Below, piece by piece: positions 1-12,300 of a stretch of 64,000 nt of DNA; the first letter of the stretch is position 1; the number at the start of each line of letters is the position of its first letter. Position numbers and translations under genes: made by a program. Origin of the DNA: Tuctoria greenei. Lineage: Eukaryota; Streptophyta; Magnoliopsida; Poales; Poaceae. The stretch lies in assembly GCA_036927565.1 (NCBI GenBank), contig JAYESD010000001.1, positions 109,101,110-109,165,109 of the forward strand, in the 5' to 3' direction. The notes under the pieces were generated by a model that saw only the letters and a list, made by a program, of their open reading frames with translations, searched no databases and was not told where the DNA came from.

Positions 1-1000
1 CATCAGCCCAAAACTTCCTAGGAGTTTTATATATATTCATCAAGCGCAGTCCTAGCCATCTCAACTAAATCTTTGTTCTTTCTCTCTACGACACCATTTT
101 GTTGAGGTACATAAGGTGAAGAAAATTGATGATCTATTCCTTTCTCGGCAAAAAGTGATCAAACAATTAATTTTTAAATTCGGTTCCGTTATCACTTCTA
201 ATTGCTTTTAAATATCCTGGGTGGTCAATTGATAATCTAAGAAATAAAGTTCTAAAGTGAATAAAAACTTCATTCTTAGATGCCATAAAGTAAACCCAAG
301 AGTATCTAGAATAATCATCAACAATCACAAGAACATACCATTTACCTCCAAAAGATTGAACTCGTGAAGGACCTACGGTGTCAAGATGCAAAAGTTGTCC
401 TGGTTCAATCGTCGTGGTCATTGTCAGAGGAGCATGTGAACCTGCAACCATCTTAGCATATCTACAAGAAGTGCTCACAATATCTTTGTTCCATTTAACC
501 TTTGGCGGCCCATGTATGCAATCAAGGGCACTAACACGCGTGAGATGATCAAAGCGTACGTGATGAAGTCTACGATGCCCAAAATATATGTCTTTTGAAT
601 CATTAGCAACTAGACGCCTATGCTTAGAGGATGACATATCAAAATCAGCTTTAAAAACTCTTCCAAACCAAGACATATTAAAAATGAGCTCACTATTTGA
701 ATCTACAACTTTTCAGCAAATTTTAGTGAAAATAATTTCCAAATTTTTATCCAGCAATTGTGAAACAGAAAGAAAGTTGTATTTCAAATTTTTGACAAGT
801 GCCACGTCTTTCAAAGTGTTGTGATTATACACTCTAACTGAACCCTAATAAATTATAGGAGTTAAAGAATTATCGGCAAAAGTAATATTATCTACACGTG
901 ACACAAAAGAGAGGGAGGAGAACCAATCTTTGTTATAGGTCATGTGGCGTGAGCAATCTGAATCAACAATCCAAATGTTCTCCTTCCTCAAGCATGTAAC
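1..1000 (-). pseudogene. pol: Element A pol: protease start and integrase (broken)
   Basis: After the shared TAG at 1003-1001 the minus strand encodes the protease start (WIVDSD in place of the usual DSG, so the active-site triad is altered). The GAG-pre-integrase zinc region and the integrase core follow, with the longest open piece at 676-167. Integrase signs are HLDTVGP (first catalytic Asp) and IRSDNGTE (second Asp). The piece at 676-167 ends at a stop just after the second Asp; the ERK region carrying the catalytic Glu lies further left and is interrupted. The product would cut and insert element cDNA in the nucleus. The sequence leaves the window before RT. Confidence 0.85.
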
Positions 1001-3282
1001 CTACATAGAAGCACAATACATTGATGACTCAATACTGGGGTTAGTCAAAAGGCGTTTAGGAATCTAGTACTGAGTCACACGACGTCCAGCAGGAATAACA
1101 TGCGAAAACTGAGGTAAAACAACAGGTTTATGAGCTAAAGTTTGAGGAGTTTTGTACCCAACTACTGACCTATGAGATGTTACATGTGTAGCACGAAAAA
1201 CAGTAGGTTTGGGAGCAAACTTTACATGTTTTTGACTCCTTACAGCAGGTTGCATGTTTCTAACTTTTGGTTCAGTTTGTGTAGCAAATTTTGCATGAGA
1301 GTTATGAGATCTAGCCTGCATTCTTTCCTTTTTCTGTTGTTTAGCTAGTCTATAAAAAAATCTATGACATGACCATCTCTACCACAGTAGGTACAATGAA
1401 ATCTAACTTCGTGTTCATGTCTAGATGAGCAAACAACATATTTATTTGGAACCGAATGAGACAACACTACTGCAGATTTGGAAACCACTTCTTTTTGTTT
1501 ATTAATTGTTTGAATCAGACCACTTCGTAATGACTTTACAATTTTAGGTGGATGTGCCTTAGCATGAGCATGAGAATTAAAACCTAAACCAGTTTTATCA
1601 TTGCAAGACTTGAAAGAATTCGGCAGCAAGTTTAGGTTCTTATTCCCATTATAAAACCGCTCTAGTGTCCTATTCATATCATCAAGTTTCTGGGACAAGT
1701 CTAGCCATTTTTCACATGAAGTTTTTCCTTTTAGTTTGCAATTAGAACAATATTTAACTTCATGAGAACATAAAGCATTGTTCAATATATAGATTTCATT
1801 TATTGCATCGTGTAGTTTCTTATCCAGATCATTGCAAGTAGAACAATGCAAATCAATTGTAGAACAACAAGTATCTTTCAAGTTTTTATCATTAAGTGCA
1901 ACTATCTTTTTGTTCTTTTCAATTTCAAGTTCAAGCTTATCAAGTGTGGAGGTATGTGCACTTCTTAAAGAAGACAATTGTTCATATATAAGCTCACATG
2001 AGGAACAAGAATCATCACTAGAAATCAAAGATTTTAAACGATTAATTTTAGATTATAGTGATTCAATTTTAACAGCATTGTCCCTAAGTTTATTTTCCTT
2101 TTTCTTAACCATAATAGTGGCATGAGAGATAGCATCACATATTTCTTCGCATGTGGGACATACCTCTTCATCACCGTTGTTGTGTTCTGTCTCCTCCATA
2201 CTTGATCTTGAGTTGCCCGCCATGAAGAAGAAGTTTGCCAAATTCTCTTCATCTTTGTCACTTTTCATGTCCACATCGCACGAGCCAAGTTCTTGAAGTG
2301 CGGAGATAAAACTGTTCACCAGTTGGCAACCTATAAAACCCTTCTTCTTCTTGTTGTTGTTTGCGGAGGAGGACTTAAACTTTGTTTGCTTCTCATCATG
2401 GGAAGTAGGACTTGAAAGATTAGGGCAATCTGTATGAAAATATCCTGTCTTACCACATTCGGAGCATTGTTGAGATCCGAAACTTCCTCTCCTTGTAGTT
2501 CTCACATTTTGCAATGCTTTTGAGAACCGAGTAGAGAGAAGTGCTAGCTCCTCCTTTTGAAACTCTTCAATCTATTCAAGGGTTAGAGAGGACAACAAAG
2601 CAAGTGTACCACATGATGAAGATTAGCTAGAGCTAAATATGTCACATTGAGAAACAAATGCAAATGACTTGTTGGGGTTCTTATGTGAGATTATGTCAAT
2701 TTCATGAGTTTTCAATTTAGAATATAGAACTTCTAAAGTAAGTGTACTCATGGCAGTAGATTCACGAATAGATGTAACTTTCATCTCCCAAATTGACATG
2801 TCTAATGGACTTAGTAATTGCCTAGCATTCTCAGCATATGAAAAATTAACATTGACGCTACACAAGTTGCTGATAATTTTATTAAAGCAAGCAAAGAGGT
2901 CATTGATTTACTCACTGGGTTGCATCTTGAAGCGCATGTATTCTTTCTTGAACATGTCTTGTCGTACCTCCTTGATAGTGTTGGATCCTTCATGATAATC
3001 ACATAGAGCTTTCCAAACATTGTACGCAGATTGGAGGAGTGCAACTCGATCAAAGTCGCTTTGAGTCAATCCTTGTATGATCAAGTTCCCAACATTGTTG
3101 TTGTTGTCGACCTCTGTCATGTTTGTAGCGGTGACTTGATCATTTGGCGGCACGTCGTAAGGCTTGTACACCTTTTCCCATATTACAAAGCCTTGTGCCT
3201 GGATGAAAGCCTCCACATGTGCCTTGCAAACCTAAAAATCAATGCCACTAAACACACAAGGTTTTGCAGAGTATTTCTCCAT
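1001..3282 (-). pseudogene. gag: Element A gag (broken)
   Basis: The start at 3282 (MEKYSAKPCVF) matches the start used by element B. The N-terminal half is the copia capsid-like domain (motifs LTQSDFDR, VWKALCDYHEGSNTIKEVRQ). A first CCHC knuckle (CSECGKTGYFHTDC) falls in the piece 2514-2053, a low-complexity Lys/Ser linker and coiled region in 2028-1345, and a second knuckle (CTYCGRDGH) near 1390. Stops occur early (after GIDF) and at 1066-1064, and several frameshifts separate the pieces 3216-2908, 2865-2623, 2514-2053, 2028-1345 and 1321-1064. Gag would form the virus-like particle. The frame ends at the TAG shared with B and C. Confidence 0.85.
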
Positions 3283-3328
3283 GATGATTAGATAAAACAC
3301 ATGCAAATCAAAAAGATTAAAGCATCGT

Positions 3329-3341
3329 GGCTCTGATACCA
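3329..3341 (-). other. Primer-binding site of element A (initiator tRNA-Met)
   Basis: The minus strand reads TGGTATCAGAGCC, the standard complement to the 3' end of initiator tRNA-Met, two bases inside the LTR end. This fixes the inner LTR boundary at 3344. Confidence 0.9.
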
Positions 3342-3343
3342 AT

Positions 3344-4962
3344 TGTAGGATCGAAGAGCACGTGAAAAGGTATCAGACGGGGGTGATTGGTAGATTTAAA
3401 ACTTTTTCAGCGGAAGCAACAAAAACCCCTCGGCAGAAAATCTATTTGTTAAGAAGTTGTGTGTGCAACTGATCTAGACGTGTCCAATCATGACAAAAGC
3501 AACATTGCAAAGAAACTTGTGTAGATCAGAAACCACAAATCCAATGACTGTGAAATATTGAAGGATGATAGATAATCAAGTTGAGAGATAATCAAGTTGT
3601 GAAGACAACCCAAAAAGAATCACGTCAATTGAATCTGTAAAACTTTAGTTATGATAAAAACACTGACAAAATGTAGTGCTGTACAGAAACTCGACGAGAA
3701 AAACTTGCCTGAAACAAGTACGATGAACAAGGCACAAAATCTCCTCTAAACTACAAATTTTATTGATCAAAACACAAGAGTAACCGTGCAAAATTGTCTC
3801 TTTACGAGCTCTGGCCTTCCTTGCTTATATAACCAGCCCTAAGGCCAACCCAATCCAAACTAGGACTCTAATCTTACTCAGTTTCAACCGAAACTTTCCA
3901 AAACTGCTCAAGACTCTTCCATATGCAGATAGAAGCAATCTTAAGACTTCCAAACACCTTAGGAACGTATCCCACATTCCTAGAATAACTCAACTTCGTG
4001 CTCAGTACGAACCAAAACAAACTCTAAAATTTTCATAAACGAACCATAACAACCTCAGCCGCAACCTGAGGTATAATCCAGCCGGTTGGACATTTCCGAC
4101 CAATTTTTTATGTCCACTTCTCTTAATCACGCCTTGGAACCATGTTGCCATGTCCATGCACTCCTTGCAAACATGCAAACACCTTCCAACGACGTCCATG
4201 ATACCTTTATATGCATTGTTCTTGACCCAAACATGATGCGTGACCTCCCGATCAACCCAACCACAATTTCTCCTGAACTTGGTTGTTGAACCTCATCTTC
4301 TCCCTAAGACTAGTAAAATGGATCACGTCACCAGCCATGTCTTGACCTCAAGCAGCACCTGCACCTGAATAACAACCAATTCTTCCGAGCACAAGTCCTC
4401 GACTTGACTCTCGTTAGTTCAAAAACCACAACACCTTACGTTAGCACCTCACATAAGCATGTTGCAAACCATATCAAAACATTAACCACCGTAAAATGCC
4501 ATAAAACTTCAAAAACTTAGTAAAATAATACTAAGCAAACTTCCCATATGTGTAAAGCAAGTTTGAAACATTGCAAGTTAAAAGCAGAACCAATGCGATT
4601 TGCACCGGACCATGCCAAAGCTAATCGGACCTTGCTCTGGACCTAGCCAAAGCTAACTGGACCTTGCCCCGAACCTAGCCAAAGCTAACCGGATCTTTTG
4701 CTGGACCTAGCCAAAGTTTGCTAGAACTTGCTCCGGACCTACCCAAAACATGTCGGACCTAACATCGAATGTTGCCGGAGCTACCCAAAACAAGTCAGAC
4801 CTGTTGTCAGACCTTGCCGGAGCTACCCAAAACATGTCGGACCTGTTGTCGGACCTTGTCGGAGCTCGGACCTAGAGTCGGACCTCGTTGAAAAGAGTTT
4901 TTTGGCAATATTCAAAACTTTTATCGTAATAGCCAACGTATTCAGCACACATAGGTCTCACG
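3344..4962 (-). repeat. 5' LTR of element A
   Basis: Read on the minus strand it begins TGTGAGACC (first terminal base changed: plus strand GGTCTCACG at 4962) and ends TCCTACA at 3344, next to the PBS. It holds a short-unit array at about 4590-4900 built from AGCTCCG, GGTCCGAC and CTTTGGC words, and a TATA box at 3831-3824. Short spurious ORFs inside it (for example 4199-4002) are not kept open in B or C. Confidence 0.88.
3824..3831 (-). promoter_or_regulatory. TATA box in LTR of element A
   Basis: TATATAAG on the minus strand, in the same LTR context (GGGCTGGT upstream) as the TATA boxes of B (6417, 14831) and C (58214). This is the likely start of U3-to-R transcription. Confidence 0.7.
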
Positions 4963-5157
4963 AAAACAGTCTAGTTCTAACTCATACCGAAACTGCTTTT
5001 CTGGTTAGAAACATACTAGTCTAGTTGAGCGGACTAGTCCACCCCACTAGGGCAGACTAGTCCGGTCCTTCAGGACTTAGTCCCAGAAGGACTCAAACAC
5101 ACTCACCACGAACTAGTCCGTCCCCAAACATACAAGTTCAAACTCACAAAAAAACTT
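4963..5157 (-). repeat. LTR fragment F, left part (split by element B)
   Basis: This stretch lies between the LTR of A and the LTR of B. It is rich in ACTAGTCCG-type palindromes, as is the sequence resuming at 15446 after B. With the right part (15446-15802), which ends in a clear copia LTR terminus, it is best read as one older minus-strand LTR into which B inserted. The 5 bases before B (AACTT) and after B (AACTC) nearly match, as an aged target duplication would. Confidence 0.6.
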
Positions 5158-7030
5158 TGTGAGACCTATTTGTGCTGAATACATTGGTTTTGACAATAAA
5201 AGTTTTGAATGCTGCCATAACATCTTTTTAGCAAGGTCCGACTCTAGCTCCGAGCTTCTGCAAGGTCCGACAATAGGTCCGACTTTCTTTGACTTGATTT
5301 GACATGTTTTTGGGTAGCTCCGGCAAGCTTTGTCTTAAGCTCCGGCATGTCTTTGATAGCTCCGACATGTCTTTGTTAAGCTCCGATATGTTTTGCTAGT
5401 TCCGACTTATGTTGGTTAGCTCCGACATGTTTCTCTAGCTCCGGCTTTTGGGTTGACTAGTTCCGACTAGTTTTGGTCAGCTCTGGCACAAGGTCCGACT
5501 AGCTTTGGTTAGCTTCGGTGCTAGGTCCTGCTAACTTTGGTAAGCTCCGACGCTAGATTGTACTAGCTTTGGTAAGCTCCGGCTCAAGCTCCGGTTAGCT
5601 TTGGCAAGGTTCGGAGCTTGATCATAATGTTCCAAATTTCATTGTGAAATGTTTTGAACTTGCTTTACACTTATAGAAAGGTTGCTTAGTATTCTTTTAC
5701 TAAGTTTTTGGTGTGTTTTGGTTGATATGGCTGATATCGTTTTGATATGCTCTGCAACATGCTTATGTGAGGTGCTTACGTAAGGTGTTATGTTTGGAAC
5801 TAACTTGAGTCAAGACGCAGACTTGGGCTTGTATGAATTGGTTGTTTATTCATGTGCAGGTGTTGCTTGAGTTCAAGTCATGGCTGGTGACAGGATCCTT
5901 TGGACTAGTCTCTGGGAGGAGATGAGGTTCCAACAACCAAATTCAGGAGGAATTGTGGTTGAGCGGGTTAGGAGGTCATGCAGGATGATTGAATCAAGGG
6001 CAATGCATATGAAGGTTACTGGACATCAAAGGAAGGTGTTTGCACGTATGCATGCGGTGCATGACGTGGCAACATGGTTCTGAATATGGTTTATGGATGG
6101 GAAGATCTGGTTGGAAGGATGGGATCCTATCGGTTGATGACTTTGGCTACGGCAGAGTCGGTTATGGCTCGGTATGGAAAGTATCGAGTTGGTTATGATA
6201 GGATTTCGTGTGGGTCACAAATTTGAGTTATTTTAGGAATGTGGGATACGTTCCAAAGGTGTTTGGAAGTCTTAAGATTGCTTCTATCTGCGTATAGAAG
6301 AGTCCTAAGCAGTTATGGAAAGTTTTGATTCATGATCGAAGTAGGATTGGAGTCCTACATAAGATAGAAGCTGACCAAAAGTTCCTAGTTAAGATTGGGT
6401 TGGCCTAAGGGCTGGTTATATAAGCAAGGGAGGACAAAGCTCGTGGTGCACGACTTTGGGGCTGTTCCTCTTGTGTTCTATTGAATAAAATTTGTAGTTT
6501 GAAGGAACTTTTGTGCCTTGTTCGTCCGACTTGTTCTAGACAAGTTTTACTCCTCGAGTTTCTGGACAACACTACCTTTCGCCGGTGGTTTTATCATAAC
6601 TGGAGTTTTACACATCCAATTTATGTGATTCTTTTTGGGTTGCCTTCACAACTTGATTATATATCATCTTTCAAAATTTCATGGTCATTGGATTTGTGGT
6701 TTCTGATCTACACGAGTTTCGTTGCAGCGTTCCAGAACTGTTTTTCTCGGGTAGGACAGATTGACCTTTGTTCGATCTTTCGATCATAACATGAGTTTCT
6801 CTTGAAGGATTTGAGTGATTCTTTTGTTGTCTTCTTCGTGACTTGATTCTCTCTGATATATATCACTTTTGTCATGATGAAACACATTTAGATTAATTTC
6901 ACACATGATTTCCCTAACAGATCGTTTTTCTGCCGAAGGGGTTCGGAATTAATTGTTTCTGCTGCGTAAGATTTTTAAATCTACCATTCACCCCCCTCTG
7001 GTAGCTTTTCACGTGCTCTTTGATCCTACA
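5158..7030 (+). repeat. 5' LTR of element B
   Basis: Starts TGTGAGACCTATTTG and ends GATCCTACA directly before the PBS. An array of short words (AGCTCCGAC, GGTCCGAC, TTTGGTTAGC) fills about 5235-5615. The 30-bp excess over the 3' LTR is one block near 6356-6390 flanked by a repeated TCCTA word, so slippage or a small deletion in the other copy explains it. An ORF at 5880-6083 lies in this LTR but I do not regard it as a gene. Confidence 0.93.
6417..6424 (+). promoter_or_regulatory. TATA box in 5' LTR of element B
   Basis: TATATAAG about 610 bases before the LTR end, conserved in the 3' LTR (14831) and in the LTRs of A and C. Transcription of the genomic RNA probably starts roughly 30 bases downstream. 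Confidence 0.7.
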
Positions 7031-7032
7031 AT

Positions 7033-7045
7033 TGGTATCAAAGCC
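7033..7045 (+). other. Primer-binding site of element B
   Basis: TGGTATCAAAGCC, two bases after the 5' LTR. It differs from the canonical TGGTATCAGAGCC by one G-to-A change, so priming by initiator tRNA-Met would be weakened in this copy. Confidence 0.88.
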
Positions 7046-7091
7046 ACTGTGCTCTAATCATTGTGATTTGCACTTTTTTTGACTAATCATC

Positions 7092-9399
7092 ATGGAGAAA
7101 TACTCCGCCAAACCTTGTGTGTTTGCTGGTATTGATTTTCAGGTTTGGAAGGCACGCATGGAGACTTTCATGCAGGCGCAAGGCTTTGCAATATGGGATA
7201 AGGTGTACAAGCCTTACGAAGTGCCGTCAAATGATCAAGTTACAGCTACAAATCTGAGAGATGTCGACAACAACAACAAGGCTCGAAACTTGATCATACA
7301 AGGATTAACTCAAAGCGACTTCGACCGTATGCACACCTCCGATCTGCATACGATGTGTGGAAAGCATTTTGTGACTACCACGAAGGATCCAACACGATCA
7401 AGGAGGTAAGGCAAGACATGTTCAATAAAGAATACATGCGCTTTGAGATGCAACCCGATGAGTCTATTGATGACCTTTTTGCTCGCTTTAATAAAATTCT
7501 CAGCAACTTGCGTAGTGTCAATGTTAATTTTTCAGATGCTGAAAATGCTAGGCAATTGTTAAGTGCATTAGATATGTCAATTTGGGAGATGAAAGTCACA
7601 TCTATTCTTGAATCTACTGTCATGAGTACACTTACTTTAGATGTGCTTTACTCTAAACTCAAAACTCATGAAATTGACATCTTATCACGTAAGAACCCAA
7701 ATAAGTCTATTGCATTTGTCTCACAATGTGATATGCCTAGCTCCGGCCAATCATCATCTTGCAATACTCTTGCTTTGTTGTCCTCACTAACCCTGGAGCA
7801 GATCGAGGAATTTCTAGAGGAGGAGCTAGCCCTTCTCTCTACTAGGTTCTCAAAAGCATTGCAAAATGTGAGAACTAGAAGGAAAGGAAGCTTCGGACCT
7901 CAACGATGCTTCGAATGTGGTAAGACAGGACACTTTCATAAAGAATGCCCTAACCCTCCAGGTTCTACTTCCCAAGAAGAAAAACAATCAAGGACGAAGC
8001 ACTCCTCATCAAATGATAAGAAGAGGAAGAAGGGCTTTACAGGTCGCCAACTAGTGAACAGTTTTATCTCCGCACTCCAGGAACTTGGCTCAAGCGACGT
8101 GGACATTGGAAGTGACGAAGATGAAGATGATTTGGCCAACTTATGCTTCATGGAGGGCAAAACAAAATCAAGATCAGGTCAGGAGGATGCAGAACACAAC
8201 AGTGACGACGATGAGGTATGTTCCACTTGTAATGAAGTATGTGATGCAATTTCTCGTGCAACTATTATTGTTAATAAAAAGGACAAAAAACTTAGGGATA
8301 ATGCTGCTAAAATTGAATCACTAGAATCTGAAATCAACCATTTGAAAACCTTGATTCCTTGTGATGATTCTTGTCCCTCGTGTGATTTAATCTATGAACA
8401 ATTGTCCACATTAAGAACTGCACGTTCCTCTACTCTAGATAGACTTGAACTTGAAATTGAAAGGAACAAAAAGCTTGTTGCACTTGACATTGGAAACTTA
8501 AAAGATGCTTCTTATTCTACAATTGATTTGCATTGTTCTAGTTTGATGATCTTGAAAAGAAACTAAAAGATGCTATGAATGAAATTTCAATATTGAATAA
8601 TGCTTTACGTTCTCATGAAGTTAAATATTGTTCCAATTGCAAATTAAAAGGAAAAACTTCATGTGAAAATTGACTTGATCTGTCCAATAAACATGATAAC
8701 ATGCATAGGACATTAGATCGGTTTTGTAATGGGAATAAGAACCTGAACTAACTGTTGAATTCTTCCAAGTCTTGCAATGATAAAACTGGTTTAGGTTTTG
8801 ATTCTCATGCTCATGCTAAGGCACATCCACCTAAAATTCTAAAGTCATTAGGAAGTGGTTTGATTCAAACAGTTCCTAAACAAAAAGAAGTGGTTTTCAA
8901 ATCTGCAGGAGTGTTGTCTCATTCGGTTTCAAATAAAAATATTTCTTGCTCATCTAGACATGAACACAAAGATAAATTTCATTGTACCTACTGTGGTAGA
9001 GATGGTCATGTCATAGAATTTTGCTATAGACTAGCTAAACAACAGAAAAGGGAAAGAATGATTGCTAGATCTCATATCTTTCATGCAAAATTTGCTGCAC
9101 ATATTAAACCGAATGTCAGGAACATGCAACCTGCTGTTATGAGTCAAAAACATTCAAAGTTTACCTCTGGACCTTTTGTTTTTGCCTTCAGAGCTAATGA
9201 TTTTTGTGCTACTCAAGTAACATCTTATAGGTCAGTAGTTAAGAGTAAAAAACCTCAAACTTTGACTCGTAAACTTGCTGTTTTATCTCAGCTTTCGCGT
9301 GTTTTTCTTGCTGCACGTCGCGTGACTCAGTACTGGATACCTAAATGCATTTTGACTAACCCCAGTATTGAGTCATCGATGTATTGTGCCTCTATGTAG
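7092..9399 (+). pseudogene. gag: Element B gag (frameshifted)
   Basis: The start at 7092 gives MEKYSAKPCVFAGIDFQVW, shared with A. The copia capsid domain comes first, then a CCHC knuckle (CFECGKTGHFHKEC) near 7905-7950, a Lys-rich linker, an acidic stretch, a Glu/Leu-rich coiled region, and a second CCHC knuckle (CTYCGRDGHVIEFC) near 8980-9025. Lesions: a one-base loss near 7330 moves the frame; a second frameshift near 8540; stops near 8671 and 8748. The last part (8755-9396) is open and runs into TAG at 9397-9399, the same stop seen in A and C. Two widely spaced knuckles make this gag longer than that of most copia lineages. Confidence 0.88.
9397..9399 (+). other. Shared in-frame TAG at the gag/protease boundary
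   Basis: The codon order is Ala-Ser-Met-stop-Val. The same stop occurs in A (1003-1001) and C (63317-63315). The preceding Ala codon differs in all three (GCC, GCT, GCA) while the TAG does not. The frame continues directly into protease. It may be the natural gag terminator, with pol made by readthrough. Confidence 0.75.
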
Positions 9400-12300
9400 G
9401 TTACACGTTTGAGGAAGGAGAACATTTGGATTGTGGATTCAGGTTGCTCACGCCACATGACCGGTAACAAAGATTGGTTCTCCTCCCTCTCTTTTGTGTC
9501 ACGTGTAGAGAATGTTATTTTTGCCAATAATTCTTCAACTCCTATAATTGCTAAGGGTTCGGTTAGAGTAAATGATCACTACACTTTGAAGGATGTGGCA
9601 CTTGTAAAAAATTTGAAATACAACCTGCTTTCTGTTTAACAATTGCTAGATAAAAATCTAGAAATTATTTTCAATAAAAACTGCTGCAAAGTTGTAGGTT
9701 CAAATAGTGAGCTTATTTTTAACATGTCTCGGTTTGGAAGAGTTTTTAAAGCTGATTTTGATATGTATTTCTCTAAGCATAGGTGTCTAGTTTCTAATGA
9801 CTCAAAGGATTTATATTTTTGGCATCATAGATTTGGTCATGTAGGCTTTGATCACCTAACGCGTGTTAGTGCTCTTGATCGCATACGTGGGCTGCCTAAG
9901 CTTTAAGGGGACAAAGAAATTGTGTGCTCCTCTTGTAGACATGCGAAGATGGTTGCAGGTTCACATACTCATCTCACAATGATCATGACAACTGAACCGG
10001 GTCAAGTTTTGCACCTTGACACAGTAGGACCTTCACGTGTTCAATCCTTCAGAGGTAAATTGTATGTTCTTGTGATTGTTGATGATTATTCTAGATACTC
10101 TTGGGTTTACTCTATGGCATTTAAGAATGAAGCTTTTAGTCACTTTAGAACTTTATTTCTTAGATTATCAATTGATCACCCAGGATCTTTAAAAGCAATT
10201 AGAAGTGATAACGGAACTGAATGTAAAAATCAATCTTTTGATCACTTTTGTGCTAAAAATGGAATAGATCATCAATTTTATTCACCATATGTACCTCAAA
10301 AAAAATGGTGTTGTAGAAAGAAAGAACAAAACTTTAGTTGAGATGGCTAGGACTATGCTTGATGAATATCAAACTCCTAGGAAATTTTGGGCTGATGCGA
10401 TTGCAACCGCTTGTTATGTCTCAAATCGTGTTTTCTTGCGCGGTAAGCTAGGTAAAACACCATATGAGCTCTGGTTTGGACATAGGCCTAGTGTTACGCA
10501 CTTTTGGGTCTTTGGTTGCAAATGCTTTGTTAAGAAACATGGCAATCTTGATAAATTTGAACCTAGATCCATTGATGGCATGATTCTTGGTTACCCATCT
10601 CATACTAGAGGCTACTGTGTGCTTTTACTTGACACTAACAAAATTGTGGAGACTTGTGAAGTGTCTTTTGATGAATCTAGCCCAGGTACTAGCTCAAACA
10701 TTATAGGTCCAGATCCATATCCGCAGGGGGTGATCATTTTCGTTGAAGATGAGGAAGAGGTGGAGCTGTTGCCCGAAAATTCAGCAGCTAATGACATTGT
10801 TCGAGCTCTTGATTTTGATTCATAGCCAGCACCGACGACCACCATTGCTGGTCTAGATCCTCCTCAAGTCACAAGCTCATCAATTTGTGATGAACATGAA
10901 GAAGAAGAAGATTGTGAAGTGTGCACTCCCCTCCGGGTTCTCAAAATTCGTCCTCCACAACAGATTATTGAAAGCTTGCACGAACGAGTTACACGGTCCA
11001 GGTTTTGCGATCCAAACTCTCATGCTCATTCTGCTTTTGTTGCTTCTTTTGAACCAAAATATATATCACACACACTCACTAATGAATCTTGGATTATTGC
11101 CACGGAAGAAGAGTTAGAAAATTTTGAAAGAAATAATGTTTGGAAACTTGTACCTCCACCTCAAGGTCACACTTTAATTGGAACTAAATGGGTGTTTAAA
11201 AATAAACAAAGTGAGGATGGGGTTGTGGTTAGGAATAAGGCTAGGTTGGTTGCTCAAGGTTTCACTCAAGTTGAAGATCTAGATTTTGATGAAACTTTTG
11301 CTCCTGTTATTAGATTAGAAGCCATAATAATTTTGTTAGCTTTTGCTGCATCTAAAGGTTTTAAGCTATATCAAATGGATGTTAAAATTGCTTTTCTTAA
11401 TGGCTACATAGATGAGGAGGTTTATGTCAAAAAACCACCGGGTTTTGAAAATTCAGATTTTTCTAATCATATTTACGAACTGTCCAAAGCCTTGTACGGT
11501 CTGAAACAAGCCACTAGAGCATGGTATAATAGGTTAAAAACATCCTTACTTGAAAAGGAGTTTACCATGGGCAAGGTTGATAAAACTCTTTTTGTGCTTA
11601 AGCATGGCAATGACTCATTATTCGTTCAAGTGTATGTGGATGATATTATCTTTGGTTGTGCTTCTCATGATCTTGTGTCCAAGTTTTCAGCTATGATGAG
11701 TTCAGAATTTGAGATGAGTATGATGGGAGAACTCACATACTTTTTGGGGCTGCAAATCAAGCAAACCAAGGAGGGTACCTTTGTGCATCAAACAAAGTAT
11801 ACAAAAGACCTCCTAAGGCGCTTCAACATGGTCGAAAGCAAGCCTCTTCGGACACCAATAGGAACAGCAACAACAGTTGAACTTGATGAAGATGGTGAAC
11901 CCGTGGATCAAAAATAATATAGAAGCATGATCGGATCACTTTTGTACCTCACAACATCAAGACCGGACATACAATTCAGCGTATGTCTTTATGCACGGTT
12001 TCAAGCCTCCCCACGTGCTTCACATCGTCAAGCCGTCAAAAGGATTCTCAGGTACTTACATGGAACTCAAAAATTTGGCATTTTTCTTCCTTCTTCCTCC
12101 ACCGTTACTTTGAAAGCTTTTTCCGATGCTGATTTTGGAGGTTGTAGGATTGATAGGAAAAGTACTTCCGGTGCTTGTCATTTTCTTGGTAATTCACTTG
12201 TGGCTTGGTCCTCTAGAAAACAAAATTCAGTTGCACAACCCACAGCCGAATCTAAACATGTAGCTTCTGCTAGTGCTTGCTCACAAATTCTTTGGATTGT

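Larger units (their letters stand above)
1..4962 (-). mobile_element. Sirevirus-like Ty1/copia element A (partial, 5' part)
   Basis: The minus-strand order is LTR (4962-3344), PBS, gag with two CCHC knuckles, protease region, integrase, then the window edge. Protein order and wording match element B at 5158-15445, so A and B are one family. RT and RNase H of A lie outside the window. The LTR (1619 bp) is close in length to that of element C (1620 bp) and shorter than that of B (1873 bp), so A and C look like one subfamily. The reading frame is broken many times, so A is not autonomous. Its right end abuts LTR fragment F at 4963. Confidence 0.9.

Noticed and set aside
5880..6083. ORF in the 5' LTR of B with a partner in the 3' LTR (14324-14581)
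   Set aside because: The start is shared only because the LTRs are copies. The lengths differ, the frame is not kept in A or C, and no domain is visible.
10296..10304. Run of eight A as a programmed frameshift site in B integrase
   Set aside because: A and C lack the extra A and are open there, so this is a private insertion.
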